Positions 6,310 through 14,230 of a DNA stretch of 64,000 nt are shown piece after piece. Source of the DNA: a virus. The notes beneath the pieces were generated by a model that saw only the letters and a program-made list of their open reading frames with translations, made no database searches and was not told the DNA's origin. How positions within the stretch are numbered: the first letter of the stretch is position 1; each line of letters starts with the position of its first letter. The DNA lies in IMG/VR virus record IMGVR_UViG_3300009093_000036, positions 124,001-188,000 of that record. One strand, written 5' to 3'. The translations under genes were made by a program, and so were the position numbers.

Positions 6310-7638
6310 TCAACGGGGGACCAGAGCTTCGATCGTCTGCAAGCCCCGTCGCGAGTCCCACGTGTCGGGGAACAAGTTGAGGTGCAGAGGGATCTCGCCG
6401 TGCGTCATCTCCATGAAGAGGTGGCCCTCCTTCTGTGCGATGCGGCGCAGCGTCGGGTGAACGCTCTGGCTGGTGCGGAGCTCGACACGATACGCCCATG
6501 CCGGCAGCGACTGCACGACGTGGCACGTCACCTGGAAGCCCATCGCGATGTACGACTGCCTCTCGACGTCGCTGACGTTGAGCTTCTTGATGCGCTCGGT
6601 CTGATCCGCCACGAGCTTCTTCGCATCCACTCGAAGCCCCTCCGGCATCTGCTCGTAGTACCAGGGATGGAAGCCCCAGTTCGTGGTGAGCAGAGGCATC
6701 TGCACGAAGCCGTTGCGATGACGCTGAAGATCCCGGAACGAGCCGAAGTCGAGCGAGAACGTCGAGTCGATGACGCCGTACTTCTGAAGGATGCTGGGCA
6801 TCGCCACCCTCGTCGGACGAGACACCAGAAGCTGCATCATCTTCCTGTCGTGCGGCCACTTGAACGCCGACAGGCTGACGTGCACACCCGATGGTGCCGT
6901 GACGGGGAGCTCCTCCGTGTACGCGTACGTCAGCATCACCTGCTTGCGCCACTCCCACTCCTCGGCCGACATCTTGTAGTCGAAGCCGCTGTGCGGGTAC
7001 TGACGATGCAGGGCACCGAGGATCTCGTACGCCATGCTGGATGTACTCGGCTCCGGATGAGCGACGAGCATGCGGATCTTGTCCCGCGCCTGACGCAGGT
7101 TCGTGTGCCACGACAAGTTCGTGTGCGTACCCGCCGGGATGAACGCACGCAGCACGTCGAAGACACGAGCCTTCACTGCCTTCTCGTACTGCTTGCTGTC
7201 TTCCCCGGTCCTCTGCGGGTACGTGCGCTGGACGTGCGCGAGCATCTCCGGGAACGCCCGATGATAGAAGGCCATCCAGTCGAGCTGGATGAGCTGCCCC
7301 TCGACGCCAGCGCTGCCAGGCGACTCGAACTTGGCGTTCGAGAAGTCCATGTAGCGAGTACTCGCCTCCTGACCCGAGTACATCGGATTGTCCTGGACGG
7401 CCTTGGCCATCAGCATCGAGACGCCCTCGATGAAGAGCGTGGTGGTCCCACAGTCTCCGATCGAGGCGTGCCCGTAGCCGACGTAGTAGTCGTCCATGAA
7501 CTTGCCGGAACCCTTGGCCTCCACCTTCGGGAGATGGTCCTCGACACTCGCAGGGCTGCGTGAGTACAGCGCCTGAAGCATCGCGTTGTCCTCCGGATGG
7601 AGGTTGTCCTTGATGATGATCTTGCGGGTCATGTTCAT
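6310..7638 (-). CDS. tandem ThyX-like (flavin-dependent thymidylate synthase family) protein
   Basis: 442 residues made of two ThyX-like halves. The first has GYGHASIGD (54-62), IEGVSMLMAKAV and QEASTRYMDF (90-99), the ThyX fold around the signature, but the RHR triad is absent. The second has DLQRHRNGF, with RHR at 306-308, and HVVQSLPAWAYRVELRTSQ near the C-terminus. ThyX makes dTMP from dUMP using folate and FAD. A double-length form with one degenerate half is known in some bacteria and phages. It may make dTMP or a modified pyrimidine. The dCTP deaminase two genes upstream fits a pyrimidine-deoxynucleotide role. It starts MNMTRKI after CTAGGAAC. Confidence 0.8.
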   Translation of the reverse strand: MNMTRKIIIKDNLHPEDNAMLQALYSRSPASVEDHLPKVEAKGSGKFMDDYYVGYGHASIGDCGTTTLFIEGVSMLMAKAVQDNPMYSGQEASTRYMDFSNAKFESPGSAGVEGQLIQLDWMAFYHRAFPEMLAHVQRTYPQRTGEDSKQYEKAVKARVFDVLRAFIPAGTHTNLSWHTNLRQARDKIRMLVAHPEPSTSSMAYEILGALHRQYPHSGFDYKMSAEEWEWRKQVMLTYAYTEELPVTAPSGVHVSLSAFKWPHDRKMMQLLVSRPTRVAMPSILQKYGVIDSTFSLDFGSFRDLQRHRNGFVQMPLLTTNWGFHPWYYEQMPEGLRVDAKKLVADQTERIKKLNVSDVERQSYIAMGFQVTCHVVQSLPAWAYRVELRTSQSVHPTLRRIAQKEGHLFMEMTHGEIPLHLNLFPDTWDSRRGLQTIEALVPR

Positions 7639-7662
7639 GTTCCTAGTGAGTGACCGCGAGGG

Positions 7663-8394
7663 TCAGGTGGGGATGCCATCCATGTCACGGATGGCCTTCA
7701 CCCACTCCGGATCGGTGATGACGATGTCGAAGACGACCCTGTACGGGTCGTCGCTGCTCTCGACTGGACGCACATCGTAGCCGGGCAGCACCTTCGCCCG
7801 CGGGAGCAGCAGCAAGAACTCCTCGATCGTCCGCCGCACCTGCTCGCGCTGCTCGGGAGTGTTGGTGAGCGAACGGAAGCGCTTGTTCAGGCTGCGCTGA
7901 AGGAAGGTCCCCATGCGTGCCAAGTTCTGGGTCTTCGCAGAGCTCCTCTTCTCTCCGAGCACCTTCCGCTCCGCTTCCGCGAAGCACTGCTCGAAGAAGT
8001 CCCACTGCCCGAGCTCCGGCCACGACGTGATGCGCGTCACCGATTCGAGAGCGGCATGGAACAGCGAGATGACCTTCTTCAGGTCCGTCGGCTTGATGTC
8101 GTTGCGCCCACTGAGGTAGGTGAGCTTCTCGTAGAGCGTGGCGGCCAGCTTCTTCGCGACCTCACGCTCCTCGACAACAGCAAGAGCGTCGTCGTTCGAG
8201 ATCTTCAGCCGCTTCTTCAGCGCCTCGACATCACCTTCGCTCTTGGCGAGGTCCTTCTCCAGACGGCGATTCTGCGTCACGAGGTTCTGGTTGTCGCGGA
8301 GGACTTGGTTGAACGCCGCCTCCTTCCTCGCCAGCAGCTCGCGCAGCTCGTCCGTGGTCATCGTCTCGATGTTGTCAGCCTCAAGTCTGCTCAC
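7663..8394 (-). CDS. coiled-coil hypothetical protein
   Basis: 243 residues. Residues ~10-85 form a long heptad-rich coiled coil rich in Glu, Lys and Leu. A helical domain follows, then a short beta-rich C-terminus (DPYRVVFDIVITDPEWV). No enzyme motif is seen. It overlaps the dCTP deaminase gene by four bases and lies 24 bases before the ThyX-like gene, so it sits within a nucleotide-metabolism cluster. Its role is unknown. Confidence 0.65.
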   Translation of the reverse strand: MSRLEADNIETMTTDELRELLARKEAAFNQVLRDNQNLVTQNRRLEKDLAKSEGDVEALKKRLKISNDDALAVVEEREVAKKLAATLYEKLTYLSGRNDIKPTDLKKVISLFHAALESVTRITSWPELGQWDFFEQCFAEAERKVLGEKRSSAKTQNLARMGTFLQRSLNKRFRSLTNTPEQREQVRRTIEEFLLLLPRAKVLPGYDVRPVESSDDPYRVVFDIVITDPEWVKAIRDMDGIPT

Positions 8395-8969
8395 TTCTCG
8401 CTCCGATCGTTGTGGGCCATGGATGCCGTAGGACCAACCTGGCCCTGGTACTTCGAGTTGGGCTTCACGCCGTAGGGCTTCTCAGCCGCATGATCGAGCA
8501 GCTCGAAGCTGAGCTGTCCGATGCGCCATCCGATCGGAATCTCCAGGGTGTGAGGCCCGACGTTCGCGAGCTCCAGCGTGATGGTTCCGCTGAACCCCGG
8601 GTCGATGTAGCCCGCGCTGTGGATGATGAGACCCAACCGGGCCAACGAGCTTCGTCCATGGAGCGTACCGAGGAGATCTGGTGGCAACGTCACTTTCTCG
8701 ACGGTCGAGGCCAGCCAAAACTCGTTCGGCTTGATGCGGAAGTAGTCGCCCTCCTCGACCACGACGTCCTTCATTCCTGTCGCCGCATCCCATGTGCTGA
8801 GGTTGACGACGTACGAGTGGGCGGAGAGCTCGCGGCTGAACCGCTTGAAGTGCCCGCTGAGACGAAGGTCCAGGCTCGCCGGCTGGATCTGCTCGTCGCT
8901 CGGAGCCGGGTCGCACTTCAGCCAACCGGAGTCCAGCGCTTTTCGGATGGAAGAGTCACACAAGATCAT
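8391..8969 (-). CDS. dcd: dCTP deaminase (Dcd family)
   Basis: 192 residues, the normal length for Dcd. It has QIQPASLDLRL near the N-terminus. The substrate-binding GRSSLARLG (R106) comes next, then HSAGYIDPGFSGTITLELAN carrying the catalytic glutamate (E133), and late GWRIGQLSFELL. Dcd converts dCTP to dUTP, or to dUMP in bifunctional forms; which applies here cannot be told. The product would feed the ThyX-like protein encoded two genes downstream. It starts MILCDSSIRK. Confidence 0.93.
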   Translation of the reverse strand: MILCDSSIRKALDSGWLKCDPAPSDEQIQPASLDLRLSGHFKRFSRELSAHSYVVNLSTWDAATGMKDVVVEEGDYFRIKPNEFWLASTVEKVTLPPDLLGTLHGRSSLARLGLIIHSAGYIDPGFSGTITLELANVGPHTLEIPIGWRIGQLSFELLDHAAEKPYGVKPNSKYQGQVGPTASMAHNDRSEK

Positions 8970-8977
8970 GTTGATTC

Positions 8978-9460
8978 CTACGCGTCGGAGATGGTCGGTC
9001 CGTAGACCTCGACCGGGATGAGGGAGGGGAGAAAGCTCGTAGCTGGGTGCGCAACCCCGAGGTCGCGGAAGAGGAGGTGCTCTCCCGTCTTCGGTGCGAT
9101 GTAGACTCGCATGCCCCCGTACTTCTGGTCCATGTAGAGGACGACCGACCTCTCCGGAGGGGCATCGTTCAGTGCGATGTCGAGCTCACAGAGGATGCCG
9201 GCGACGGTACCCTCCGACAACTTGACCCCAGCTCGAACCGCCACGGCGAACCTTCGCAGGTCGTCGAGCGAGTCGATCGGATTCGCGGCGTTGATGATGC
9301 CGCAGCTCGACCGCGGCTCCTCCGAGCTGTCCTCGGTCGCCGTCATCTTCTTCGTGCCGACCACGAACCCCGTACCGAGCATCTTGACCTGCTCTCGGTA
9401 GTTCTTGTCTGCACCTTGCATGAGCTGCTGAAGCAGCTCTTCGACTGTGAACTTGGCCAT
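8978..9460 (-). CDS. hypothetical protein
   Basis: 160 residues from the ATG at 9460 (MAKFTVEELL); the open frame extending upstream is shadow sequence across a terminator. It has a helical N-terminus, a middle segment GIINAANPIDSLDDLRRF, and a beta-rich C-terminus (VVLYMDQKYGGMRVYI). No family is recognised. It lies eight bases upstream of dcd, probably in the same transcript. Confidence 0.65.
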   Translation of the reverse strand: MAKFTVEELLQQLMQGADKNYREQVKMLGTGFVVGTKKMTATEDSSEEPRSSCGIINAANPIDSLDDLRRFAVAVRAGVKLSEGTVAGILCELDIALNDAPPERSVVLYMDQKYGGMRVYIAPKTGEHLLFRDLGVAHPATSFLPSLIPVEVYGPTISDA

Positions 9461-9473
9461 GTGTACATCCTGG

Positions 9474-9508
9474 CAAAGAGAAGGGAGAGGCGCGTGGCCC
9501 CTCCCTTC
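9474..9508 (-). terminator. hairpin terminator after the Gln-rich protein gene
   Basis: Stem GAAGGGAG / CTCCCTTC (9480-9508) just after the stop at 9516, followed on the minus strand by TCTTTG. The T-tract is weak but the stem is strong. Confidence 0.6.
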
Positions 9509-9515
9509 TTCTACC

Positions 9516-10115
9516 TCAGCCGATCGCGAGCAGCAGGAGCGACCGATGGTCACCCTGACGACCGCGCCGGTTCTTCTGCTTCCTCTGGTTCTGCTGCTGT
9601 TGCTCGTGCTGACGCTGCTGCTCCTGACGTCCACGATGGACTTCCGCCGACAGCTTGTTGGCGAAGGGGCGCTGCGTCAGTGGCTTCTTGCTCGGGGGAG
9701 GCAGGGCGGCCTGCTTCTTCGCGTACTCGTCGAGATGCACCAGCAGCTCTTCGAGCACCTTGCCGTGGTTGAACAGGTCGGCCGGAAGTGCGGTCTCGAC
9801 GATGTTGTTGGGGAGGATGTCCATGTCGTCGACGACCTCGACATCTCCTGCTTCGGTCTGCATCCGCTTCGCGATGCGAACCGTGAGGAACATGAGGAGG
9901 CGGAACCCCTTGTCCGGATGCTCCAGGACCATGACCCGCAGACGGGTGCGTCGGTCCTTCGTCCCTTCCGCGTCAGGCTCGATGACCTTGGCGGTCCAGC
10001 CCATCGGCAGATGCTGCATCACCTCGATCGCGCTGCGATTGAGCCGGTTCTCCTGACGCGGTCGCTGCTGCTGGTGATGGGGACGTTGGTTGTTGGGGTT
10101 CGTGTTCGTGTTCAT
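9516..10115 (-). CDS. basic, glutamine-rich hypothetical protein
   Basis: 199 residues starting MNTNTNPNNQ after GAGGAGGTCTTTC. Both ends are low-complexity. The N-terminus is rich in Asn, Gln, Pro and His, and the C-terminal ~40 residues in Gln, Arg and Lys. Between them lies an ordered domain (about 25-130) with WTAKVIEPDAEG and FRLLMFLTVRIAKRM. The basic Gln/Arg tail suggests nucleic-acid binding. It has its own CCTATCA promoter-like motif and a terminator hairpin, so it is probably transcribed alone. Confidence 0.65.
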   Translation of the reverse strand: MNTNTNPNNQRPHHQQQRPRQENRLNRSAIEVMQHLPMGWTAKVIEPDAEGTKDRRTRLRVMVLEHPDKGFRLLMFLTVRIAKRMQTEAGDVEVVDDMDILPNNIVETALPADLFNHGKVLEELLVHLDEYAKKQAALPPPSKKPLTQRPFANKLSAEVHRGRQEQQRQHEQQQQNQRKQKNRRGRQGDHRSLLLLAIG

Positions 10116-10135
10116 GAAAGACCTCCTCATCTCTC

Positions 10136-10142
10136 TGATAGG
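10136..10142 (-). promoter_or_regulatory. CTATCA promoter-like motif
   Basis: CCTATCA on the minus strand, followed by GAGAGATGAGGAGG and the start at 10115. It is a clear copy of the recurrent motif. Confidence 0.55.
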
Positions 10143-10158
10143 CGATTCATGAAGCGAA

Positions 10159-10644
10159 CTACGCGAGGAACGTACCTCGCACACCCCAGAAATCTTCGAG
10201 AGCTCGGACGTGCGAAGCAAGCAACTCGGAGATGAAGAGCGTGGGCATCGGTCCTGCACCACGAGCTCCACGCATCCTGCGCTGCAACTCCGCCGCGCTG
10301 TACTCCTTGTCGGGCTTGATGTGCTTGCGCCAGGGTCCCGTGATGGTGGAAGCAAGTCGTGTCGAGAAGAGCTGCGTCGTCTTGAAGGTTCCACGGTCTT
10401 CGTCGATCGCAGCAGCGTTCGCTGGAGGAGCGAGTTGGCTATCCGCCAGCAACACCATGATGTTCGCCAAGCAGTGCTTCTGTCGAACCTCCTCGCTCAG
10501 ACCAGAGAGCCCGCTGACGAGCTTCGCGTTACGACGCACCTCTTCGTCTGTCGTGATCGTGGTGAGGAAGTTGCGCAGGTCTTTCTGTCGGACGTCGTCG
10601 TCTTGGAGCTTCATCACAAGAAGCCCGAGCTCGTCCGGGCTCAT
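10159..10644 (-). CDS. hypothetical helical protein
   Basis: 161 residues from MSPDELGLLV. The start overlaps the upstream stop by four bases (ATGA). The protein is mostly helical, with KLQDDDVRQKDLRNFL and FISELLASHVRALEDFWGV. No enzyme motif or family is recognised. It is third in a run of small coupled genes (10,159-11,299). Confidence 0.6.
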   Translation of the reverse strand: MSPDELGLLVMKLQDDDVRQKDLRNFLTTITTDEEVRRNAKLVSGLSGLSEEVRQKHCLANIMVLLADSQLAPPANAAAIDEDRGTFKTTQLFSTRLASTITGPWRKHIKPDKEYSAAELQRRMRGARGAGPMPTLFISELLASHVRALEDFWGVRGTFLA

Positions 10645-10925
10645 GCTGCCCTGAGCTGCGACATCAGCACGAGGTCCCGAACCTGAACCTCCAGAACATC
10701 CTTCAGCTCCAGCGTGAAGGCGATGTCGGCGAGCTTGTGGCGCCGACCGTACTCCGCCCACGCGATGGTGACGGCGGACTTGTTCTTGAGGTCTTCCATC
10801 AGGTGCAGCAGCTCGACGTCGCGGAGCTGCGCGAGGATGGTGTTCAGGTTGAAGAGGGTGGTCGGTCGATAGAGCCAGGTGAAGAAACGGTAGAGCCGAG
10901 CGCGGTCCGGCACGTTGTTGTTCAT
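10641..10925 (-). CDS. small helical hypothetical protein
   Basis: 94 residues starting MNNNVPDRARLYRFF. It is helical, with LYRPTTLFNLNTILAQL and alternating leucines and charges, and no recognised domain. Its stop overlaps the next gene's start (ATGA), and it follows the 123-aa gene by two bases. The three were probably translated from one message. Confidence 0.55.
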   Translation of the reverse strand: MNNNVPDRARLYRFFTWLYRPTTLFNLNTILAQLRDVELLHLMEDLKNKSAVTIAWAEYGRRHKLADIAFTLELKDVLEVQVRDLVLMSQLRAA

Positions 10926-10927
10926 GT

Positions 10928-11299
10928 TCACACGTTCGCGTTGAAGTCCCATTGGTCGAGCTCGGTCCAGCCTACTTCGCCGAGCTCATCGTTCGTGACC
11001 GTCGGATAGACGGCGTCCTTAGCCTGCGTGCGCAGGACGTCATCGACATCCGAGCGCGTGATAGGCCGATCGAGCTGAAGGGTGAATGTCTGCGTCGGAG
11101 GCCACCCCAGACCGATGTCGATCCTCGAAGGCGCCTTGCCGCCGCGTTCCATCCACCTGATGAGGAGGAAGAAGCGGCGCACGCCGTTGGAGGAGTCGAT
11201 GCTCTTCTGGAGGGCAACGAGGCCGTCCCTGTCGGTGCGGCGCCCGAAGGCATAGTCGAGAAGAGCTTCGTACTGATCGCGGTTGATCGAGATGGCCAT
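10928..11299 (-). CDS. hypothetical protein
   Basis: 123 residues, MAISINRDQYEALLDYAFG. The first half is helical and the second carries beta-rich segments (TFTLQLDRPITRSDVDDVL). No motif is recognised. It is the first of three tightly packed small genes; the next unit upstream starts ten bases before it. Confidence 0.6.
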   Translation of the reverse strand: MAISINRDQYEALLDYAFGRRTDRDGLVALQKSIDSSNGVRRFFLLIRWMERGGKAPSRIDIGLGWPPTQTFTLQLDRPITRSDVDDVLRTQAKDAVYPTVTNDELGEVGWTELDQWDFNANV

Positions 11300-11308
11300 G
11301 CGCGGAGT

Positions 11309-11659
11309 CTACTCCGTTCCCTCGTCCCTTTCATTCTCGGTGCTGGGCGTCGATTCCGCGGCGAACGCTTCGTAGCCCTTCAGCAGAGCATCGGCGTACG
11401 TCATCTTCCGCAGCGAGGGGTTCAGCCCCTTCAGGTAGACGTGCTCCTCCAAGCAGTCACCGCAGACGATGGGGCCACGAATCATGCGCTCCTCGCGCTC
11501 GGGGTTCCCGCCCTCGTTGTCCCACCACGCCTTCAGGTCGGTCTGCTTCACGACGACGCCCTTGAGGTTGATCGTCCCGCCCTTCTTCGAGAGCGGCAGC
11601 GCGAGGCTGGCCTGGACGTGGCAGAGGAGGTTTTCAGACTTGCATCCTTGGCAGCGCAT
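11309..11659 (-). CDS. zinc-ribbon-like small protein
   Basis: 116 residues starting MRCQGCKSENLLCHV. The CxxC at the start and a second pair in VCGDCLEEH (about residues 66-71) make a split zinc-ribbon arrangement. The start at 11659 follows GAAGGAATCGAT; a longer frame to 11695 has no ribosome site. The acidic tail is rich in Thr, Glu and Ser. A binding or regulatory role is plausible. It is divergent from the plus-strand gene at 11722. Confidence 0.6.
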   Translation of the reverse strand: MRCQGCKSENLLCHVQASLALPLSKKGGTINLKGVVVKQTDLKAWWDNEGGNPEREERMIRGPIVCGDCLEEHVYLKGLNPSLRKMTYADALLKGYEAFAAESTPSTENERDEGTE

Positions 11660-11694
11660 ATCGATTCCTTCGGAAATACAGAGAGGTTTGGTCA

Positions 11695-11701
11695 CTATAA
11701 G
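11695..11701 (+). promoter_or_regulatory. CTATAAG promoter-like motif
   Basis: CACTATAAGGAAGATGAAAGGA directs the plus-strand gene at 11722, about 20 bases downstream. Together with the copy at 44,743 it best resembles a bacterial -10 (TATAAG), but no -35 hexamer is seen. Confidence 0.55.
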
Positions 11702-11721
11702 GAAGATGAAAGGACAACTTG

Positions 11722-12447
11722 ATGTTCACGAAACTCAAGGAAGAGAACCGAATCAAGCCGGTGAAGAGAATGCCGGCGGAGCACGAGCTCCGGGTGCAGC
11801 TCATCAACCCGGCAGGCATGACCCCCGACGACGAGGCCTTCCTCAGCCTGCTCGCCGAGCACCCGCCGAGGACGAACATGAAGGTGGGGGATCTCGCTCG
11901 ACTGCTGGAGGTGCCGAGGCATCTCGCAGGTCAGGGCCCGTACCCGAACATCTGGGAGGTGCGGCTGGTCATCAGTCGGTACCAGTTCGAGCTGCATCGG
12001 ATCGTGCATCAGACCGGAGGCATGTTCGACTTCGCGGTCGCACAGATCGAAGCGAGTCGTCGACTTCCGCCGTACAGGTACCACGACCCCGTGTTCTACG
12101 CGCACGCCTTCCCGCACGGCCAGTGGCCGTCGAGCGCGGAGTGGTTCCCAGGCTGGTGCCTGAAGAAGCTGGTGCTGCGAGCTCCGACCCAGGACTGGGA
12201 GCCCATCCTCGACGAGTTCAGTACGCCGTACATGGGGTACGACCCTCGCGACTTCGGCGCCGGCGTCGTCTTCGACCTCGCCCCCGACATCTACGCCGAC
12301 CAGAGGCAGAAGGCACGCCCCCTCGGCTTCGAGGAAGACAGCTTCCACCGAGCCTGTCTCCTCGGCCTCGAAGAGACGTGCATGGTGCCCTCCGTCGACG
12401 GCGACATCGACGTCACGGCGTCGGACATCATGGACATCTGGGGCTGA
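11722..12447 (+). CDS. hypothetical protein
   Basis: 241 residues starting MFTKLKEENR after AAAGGACAACTT. Rich in aromatic and charged residues, with PYRYHDPVFYAHAFPHG and EWFPGWCLKKLVLRAP in the centre. No catalytic motif or family is recognised. It is the first gene of a two-gene plus-strand unit with the DUF1653 protein, inside an otherwise minus-strand region. Confidence 0.65.
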   Translation: MFTKLKEENRIKPVKRMPAEHELRVQLINPAGMTPDDEAFLSLLAEHPPRTNMKVGDLARLLEVPRHLAGQGPYPNIWEVRLVISRYQFELHRIVHQTGGMFDFAVAQIEASRRLPPYRYHDPVFYAHAFPHGQWPSSAEWFPGWCLKKLVLRAPTQDWEPILDEFSTPYMGYDPRDFGAGVVFDLAPDIYADQRQKARPLGFEEDSFHRACLLGLEETCMVPSVDGDIDVTASDIMDIWG

Positions 12448-12466
12448 CATAAGACAAGGAGTTCTG

Positions 12467-12724
12467 ATGGATCTCGTCAACAAGTTCTTCCGGCACTACA
12501 AGGGCGGCCTCTATTTCGTGATCGCTGTGGCCACGGACTCAGACAGAAAGAAAGACGGAGATGACCTCGTCATCTATCGCGGAACCGACGGCCGAGTCTG
12601 GTATCGCCCTCTCACCGAGTTCACCGAGACCGTGTCTTATGGTCGGAACATCCAGAGCATCGGAGGACAGGACTTCGACCTCGGAGAGATGAAGGGCCCT
12701 CGCTTCACTCCCGAGCTCACTTGA
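12467..12724 (+). CDS. DUF1653-family small protein
   Basis: 85 residues matching the DUF1653 pattern: FRHYKGGLYFVI at the start, then VIYRGTDGRVWYRPLTEFTETV. The family is small, widespread in bacteria and phages, and without a known function. It starts after AAGGAGTTCTG. Its last eight bases overlap the end of the convergent DnaQ-like gene. Confidence 0.8.
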   Translation: MDLVNKFFRHYKGGLYFVIAVATDSDRKKDGDDLVIYRGTDGRVWYRPLTEFTETVSYGRNIQSIGGQDFDLGEMKGPRFTPELT

Positions 12725-13313
12725 TGTAGCTGTCCGCCCACTCACCTGTGGTCTTCGTGTAGTAGTTGGAGACGATCTGAGCACCGGCGAATCGACGAGC
12801 CAACCGTCCCGTGACGATGGCATCGTCGAGCGCCGCGTGCTCGGTCTCGTACTCCAAGTTGTAGTGCTCGGCGAGCTCGGTAAGCTTTGCCCTTCCCTTG
12901 TGCCCCATCTTCCGCGCCTCCACCATCGTGCAGAGGGTGAAGATATTGCGCGGCCACTGACGAGGGTCGACCTGCTGGGCGAGCATGCGCGAGTCGAAGC
13001 CGAAGTTGTGGGCGACGATGGGGTAGCCACGAAAGAGAAAGTTGTAGCACTCGCGAGCGACATCTCTCCAGCGCGGGGCGCTGGCGACCATGGAGTCGGT
13101 GATGTTGTGCACCTTCGTCGTCTCGGGAGGGATGGGCCGTCCGGGATTGATGATGTGGTGCATCGTGTCGACGACGCGGTTCCCCTCCATCAGCACTGCC
13201 CCGAACTCCACGATCTTGTCCTCCTTGCTGAAGCCCGTCGTCTCCAGGTCGTAGATGATGATGGGGACGCTCATCCACGTCATGGAGGCGATCTTCGTGA
13301 TGTCGATGTTCAT
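12717..13313 (-). CDS. DnaQ-like 3'-5' exonuclease (DEDDh)
   Basis: 198 residues with all DEDDh landmarks. Exo I is YDLETTGF (D22, E24). Exo II is AHNFGFDSRML (D107). Exo III is EHAALDDAIVTG (H159, D163/D164). INPGRPIPPETTKVHNIT is typical of DnaQ/epsilon-family enzymes. It removes 3' nucleotides from DNA or RNA. No DNA polymerase lies beside it in this window, so it may proofread in trans or degrade host nucleic acid. It overlaps the upstream gene by four bases. Confidence 0.92.
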   Translation of the reverse strand: MNIDITKIASMTWMSVPIIIYDLETTGFSKEDKIVEFGAVLMEGNRVVDTMHHIINPGRPIPPETTKVHNITDSMVASAPRWRDVARECYNFLFRGYPIVAHNFGFDSRMLAQQVDPRQWPRNIFTLCTMVEARKMGHKGRAKLTELAEHYNLEYETEHAALDDAIVTGRLARRFAGAQIVSNYYTKTTGEWADSYIK

Positions 13314-13921
13314 TCGTTCTCCTTGGGTACCTCACCATGCAACGTCTTGTGCACGGCAGCGTCCGGGTTGATGAAGGCTGCGTGCATCGCCTTCACAGCG
13401 ATCACGCAAAAGCCCTCTACCTCCTTCATAGGGAGGATGAGGCCCTCACCATCACTCGTCGTGGGGAGGCGTGCGAGGAGATCACGAACTGCCTGCGCAG
13501 CAACGGCTTGCCGTGCAATGAAGTCGGGGGAGACGTCCTCGACAAGATCATGATGTTCTTCGGGGTTGCGAAGCACCGACGAGAACTGATCCTCCCACAT
13601 CCGCAGGATGATCAGCATGAGCTGACCAGCGGGGAGGAACCCCTTCGCGACGAGGACACCACGCCTCGCATACTCTTCGGCGAGATGCTTCGCCGCATCA
13701 GCAGCACGAGCGTGGAGCTCTGCGGTCTTGACTCCCTGCGGCTCTGGCATCGTGTGCTCGACGAGAGCCTGATCGAAGAGGACCTTCGCCACTACCTCCG
13801 CTACTTCGAGGATCATCCCGATCTCGCAGTGGTGCTGAAGGATCTTCTGGACCTTCGGGTTGAGGAGACCAGCTCCCTTGACCGTACCGAGCAGATGCTG
13901 GAGGGACATGGCGGCGAGCAT
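13310..13921 (-). CDS. helical hypothetical protein upstream of the exonuclease
   Basis: 203 residues from ATG at 13921 (MLAAMSLQHLL). A TTG at 13975 or the ATG at 13909 are alternatives; none has a strong ribosome site. The protein is largely alpha-helical and alanine-rich (AELHARAADAAKHLAEEYARR), with no recognised motif. Its stop overlaps the exonuclease start by four bases, so the pair is co-translated. The repeat-bearing intergenic region lies upstream. Confidence 0.6.
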   Translation of the reverse strand: MLAAMSLQHLLGTVKGAGLLNPKVQKILQHHCEIGMILEVAEVVAKVLFDQALVEHTMPEPQGVKTAELHARAADAAKHLAEEYARRGVLVAKGFLPAGQLMLIILRMWEDQFSSVLRNPEEHHDLVEDVSPDFIARQAVAAQAVRDLLARLPTTSDGEGLILPMKEVEGFCVIAVKAMHAAFINPDAAVHKTLHGEVPKENE

Positions 13922-13946
13922 ACGCTCGTCTGCTGTCGGTAGCAAG

Positions 13947-14213
13947 AAGGAGTGAAAGGAGTGATTTTCGACCAACTTCGAGGTCGATGGTCTTCAGCCT
14001 TTCCTCCTATGGCTGAATCGAGTAAAAGGAGTGATCTTTGACACGACCCACCAACACTAACCCTTTTGACACCACAATACCATTACCCCTCACTCTACCC
14101 TTACACTACTTACTCTCTTTACTACTTTAATACTCTTCTGAGAATCAGAGGAAGGTGTGGAGAAGGGGAGGTGGTGATCCAAAATCACTCTCTTTACTCT
14201 TTCCAGCTATGAG
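13947..14213. promoter_or_regulatory. AT-rich divergent intergenic region with repeats
   Basis: About 310 bases (13,922-14,230) without a gene, clearly richer in A/T than its surroundings and strongly pyrimidine-biased on the plus strand. AAGGAGTGA occurs twice in tandem at 13947-13964. GTGAAAGGAGTGATTTT (13952) recurs as GTAAAAGGAGTGATCTT (14022). It appears again inverted at 14181-14197 (GTAAAGAGAGTGATTTT on the minus strand). TTTGACAC occurs twice, and TCTGA-GAA-TCAGA (14137-14149) is a perfect inverted repeat. CTATGAG at 14207, just before the HTH gene, resembles the recurrent promoter motif. It could be an operator set, a replication origin, or both. Confidence 0.55.
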
Positions 14214-14230
14214 GTAGAAGAGGAGACGCG

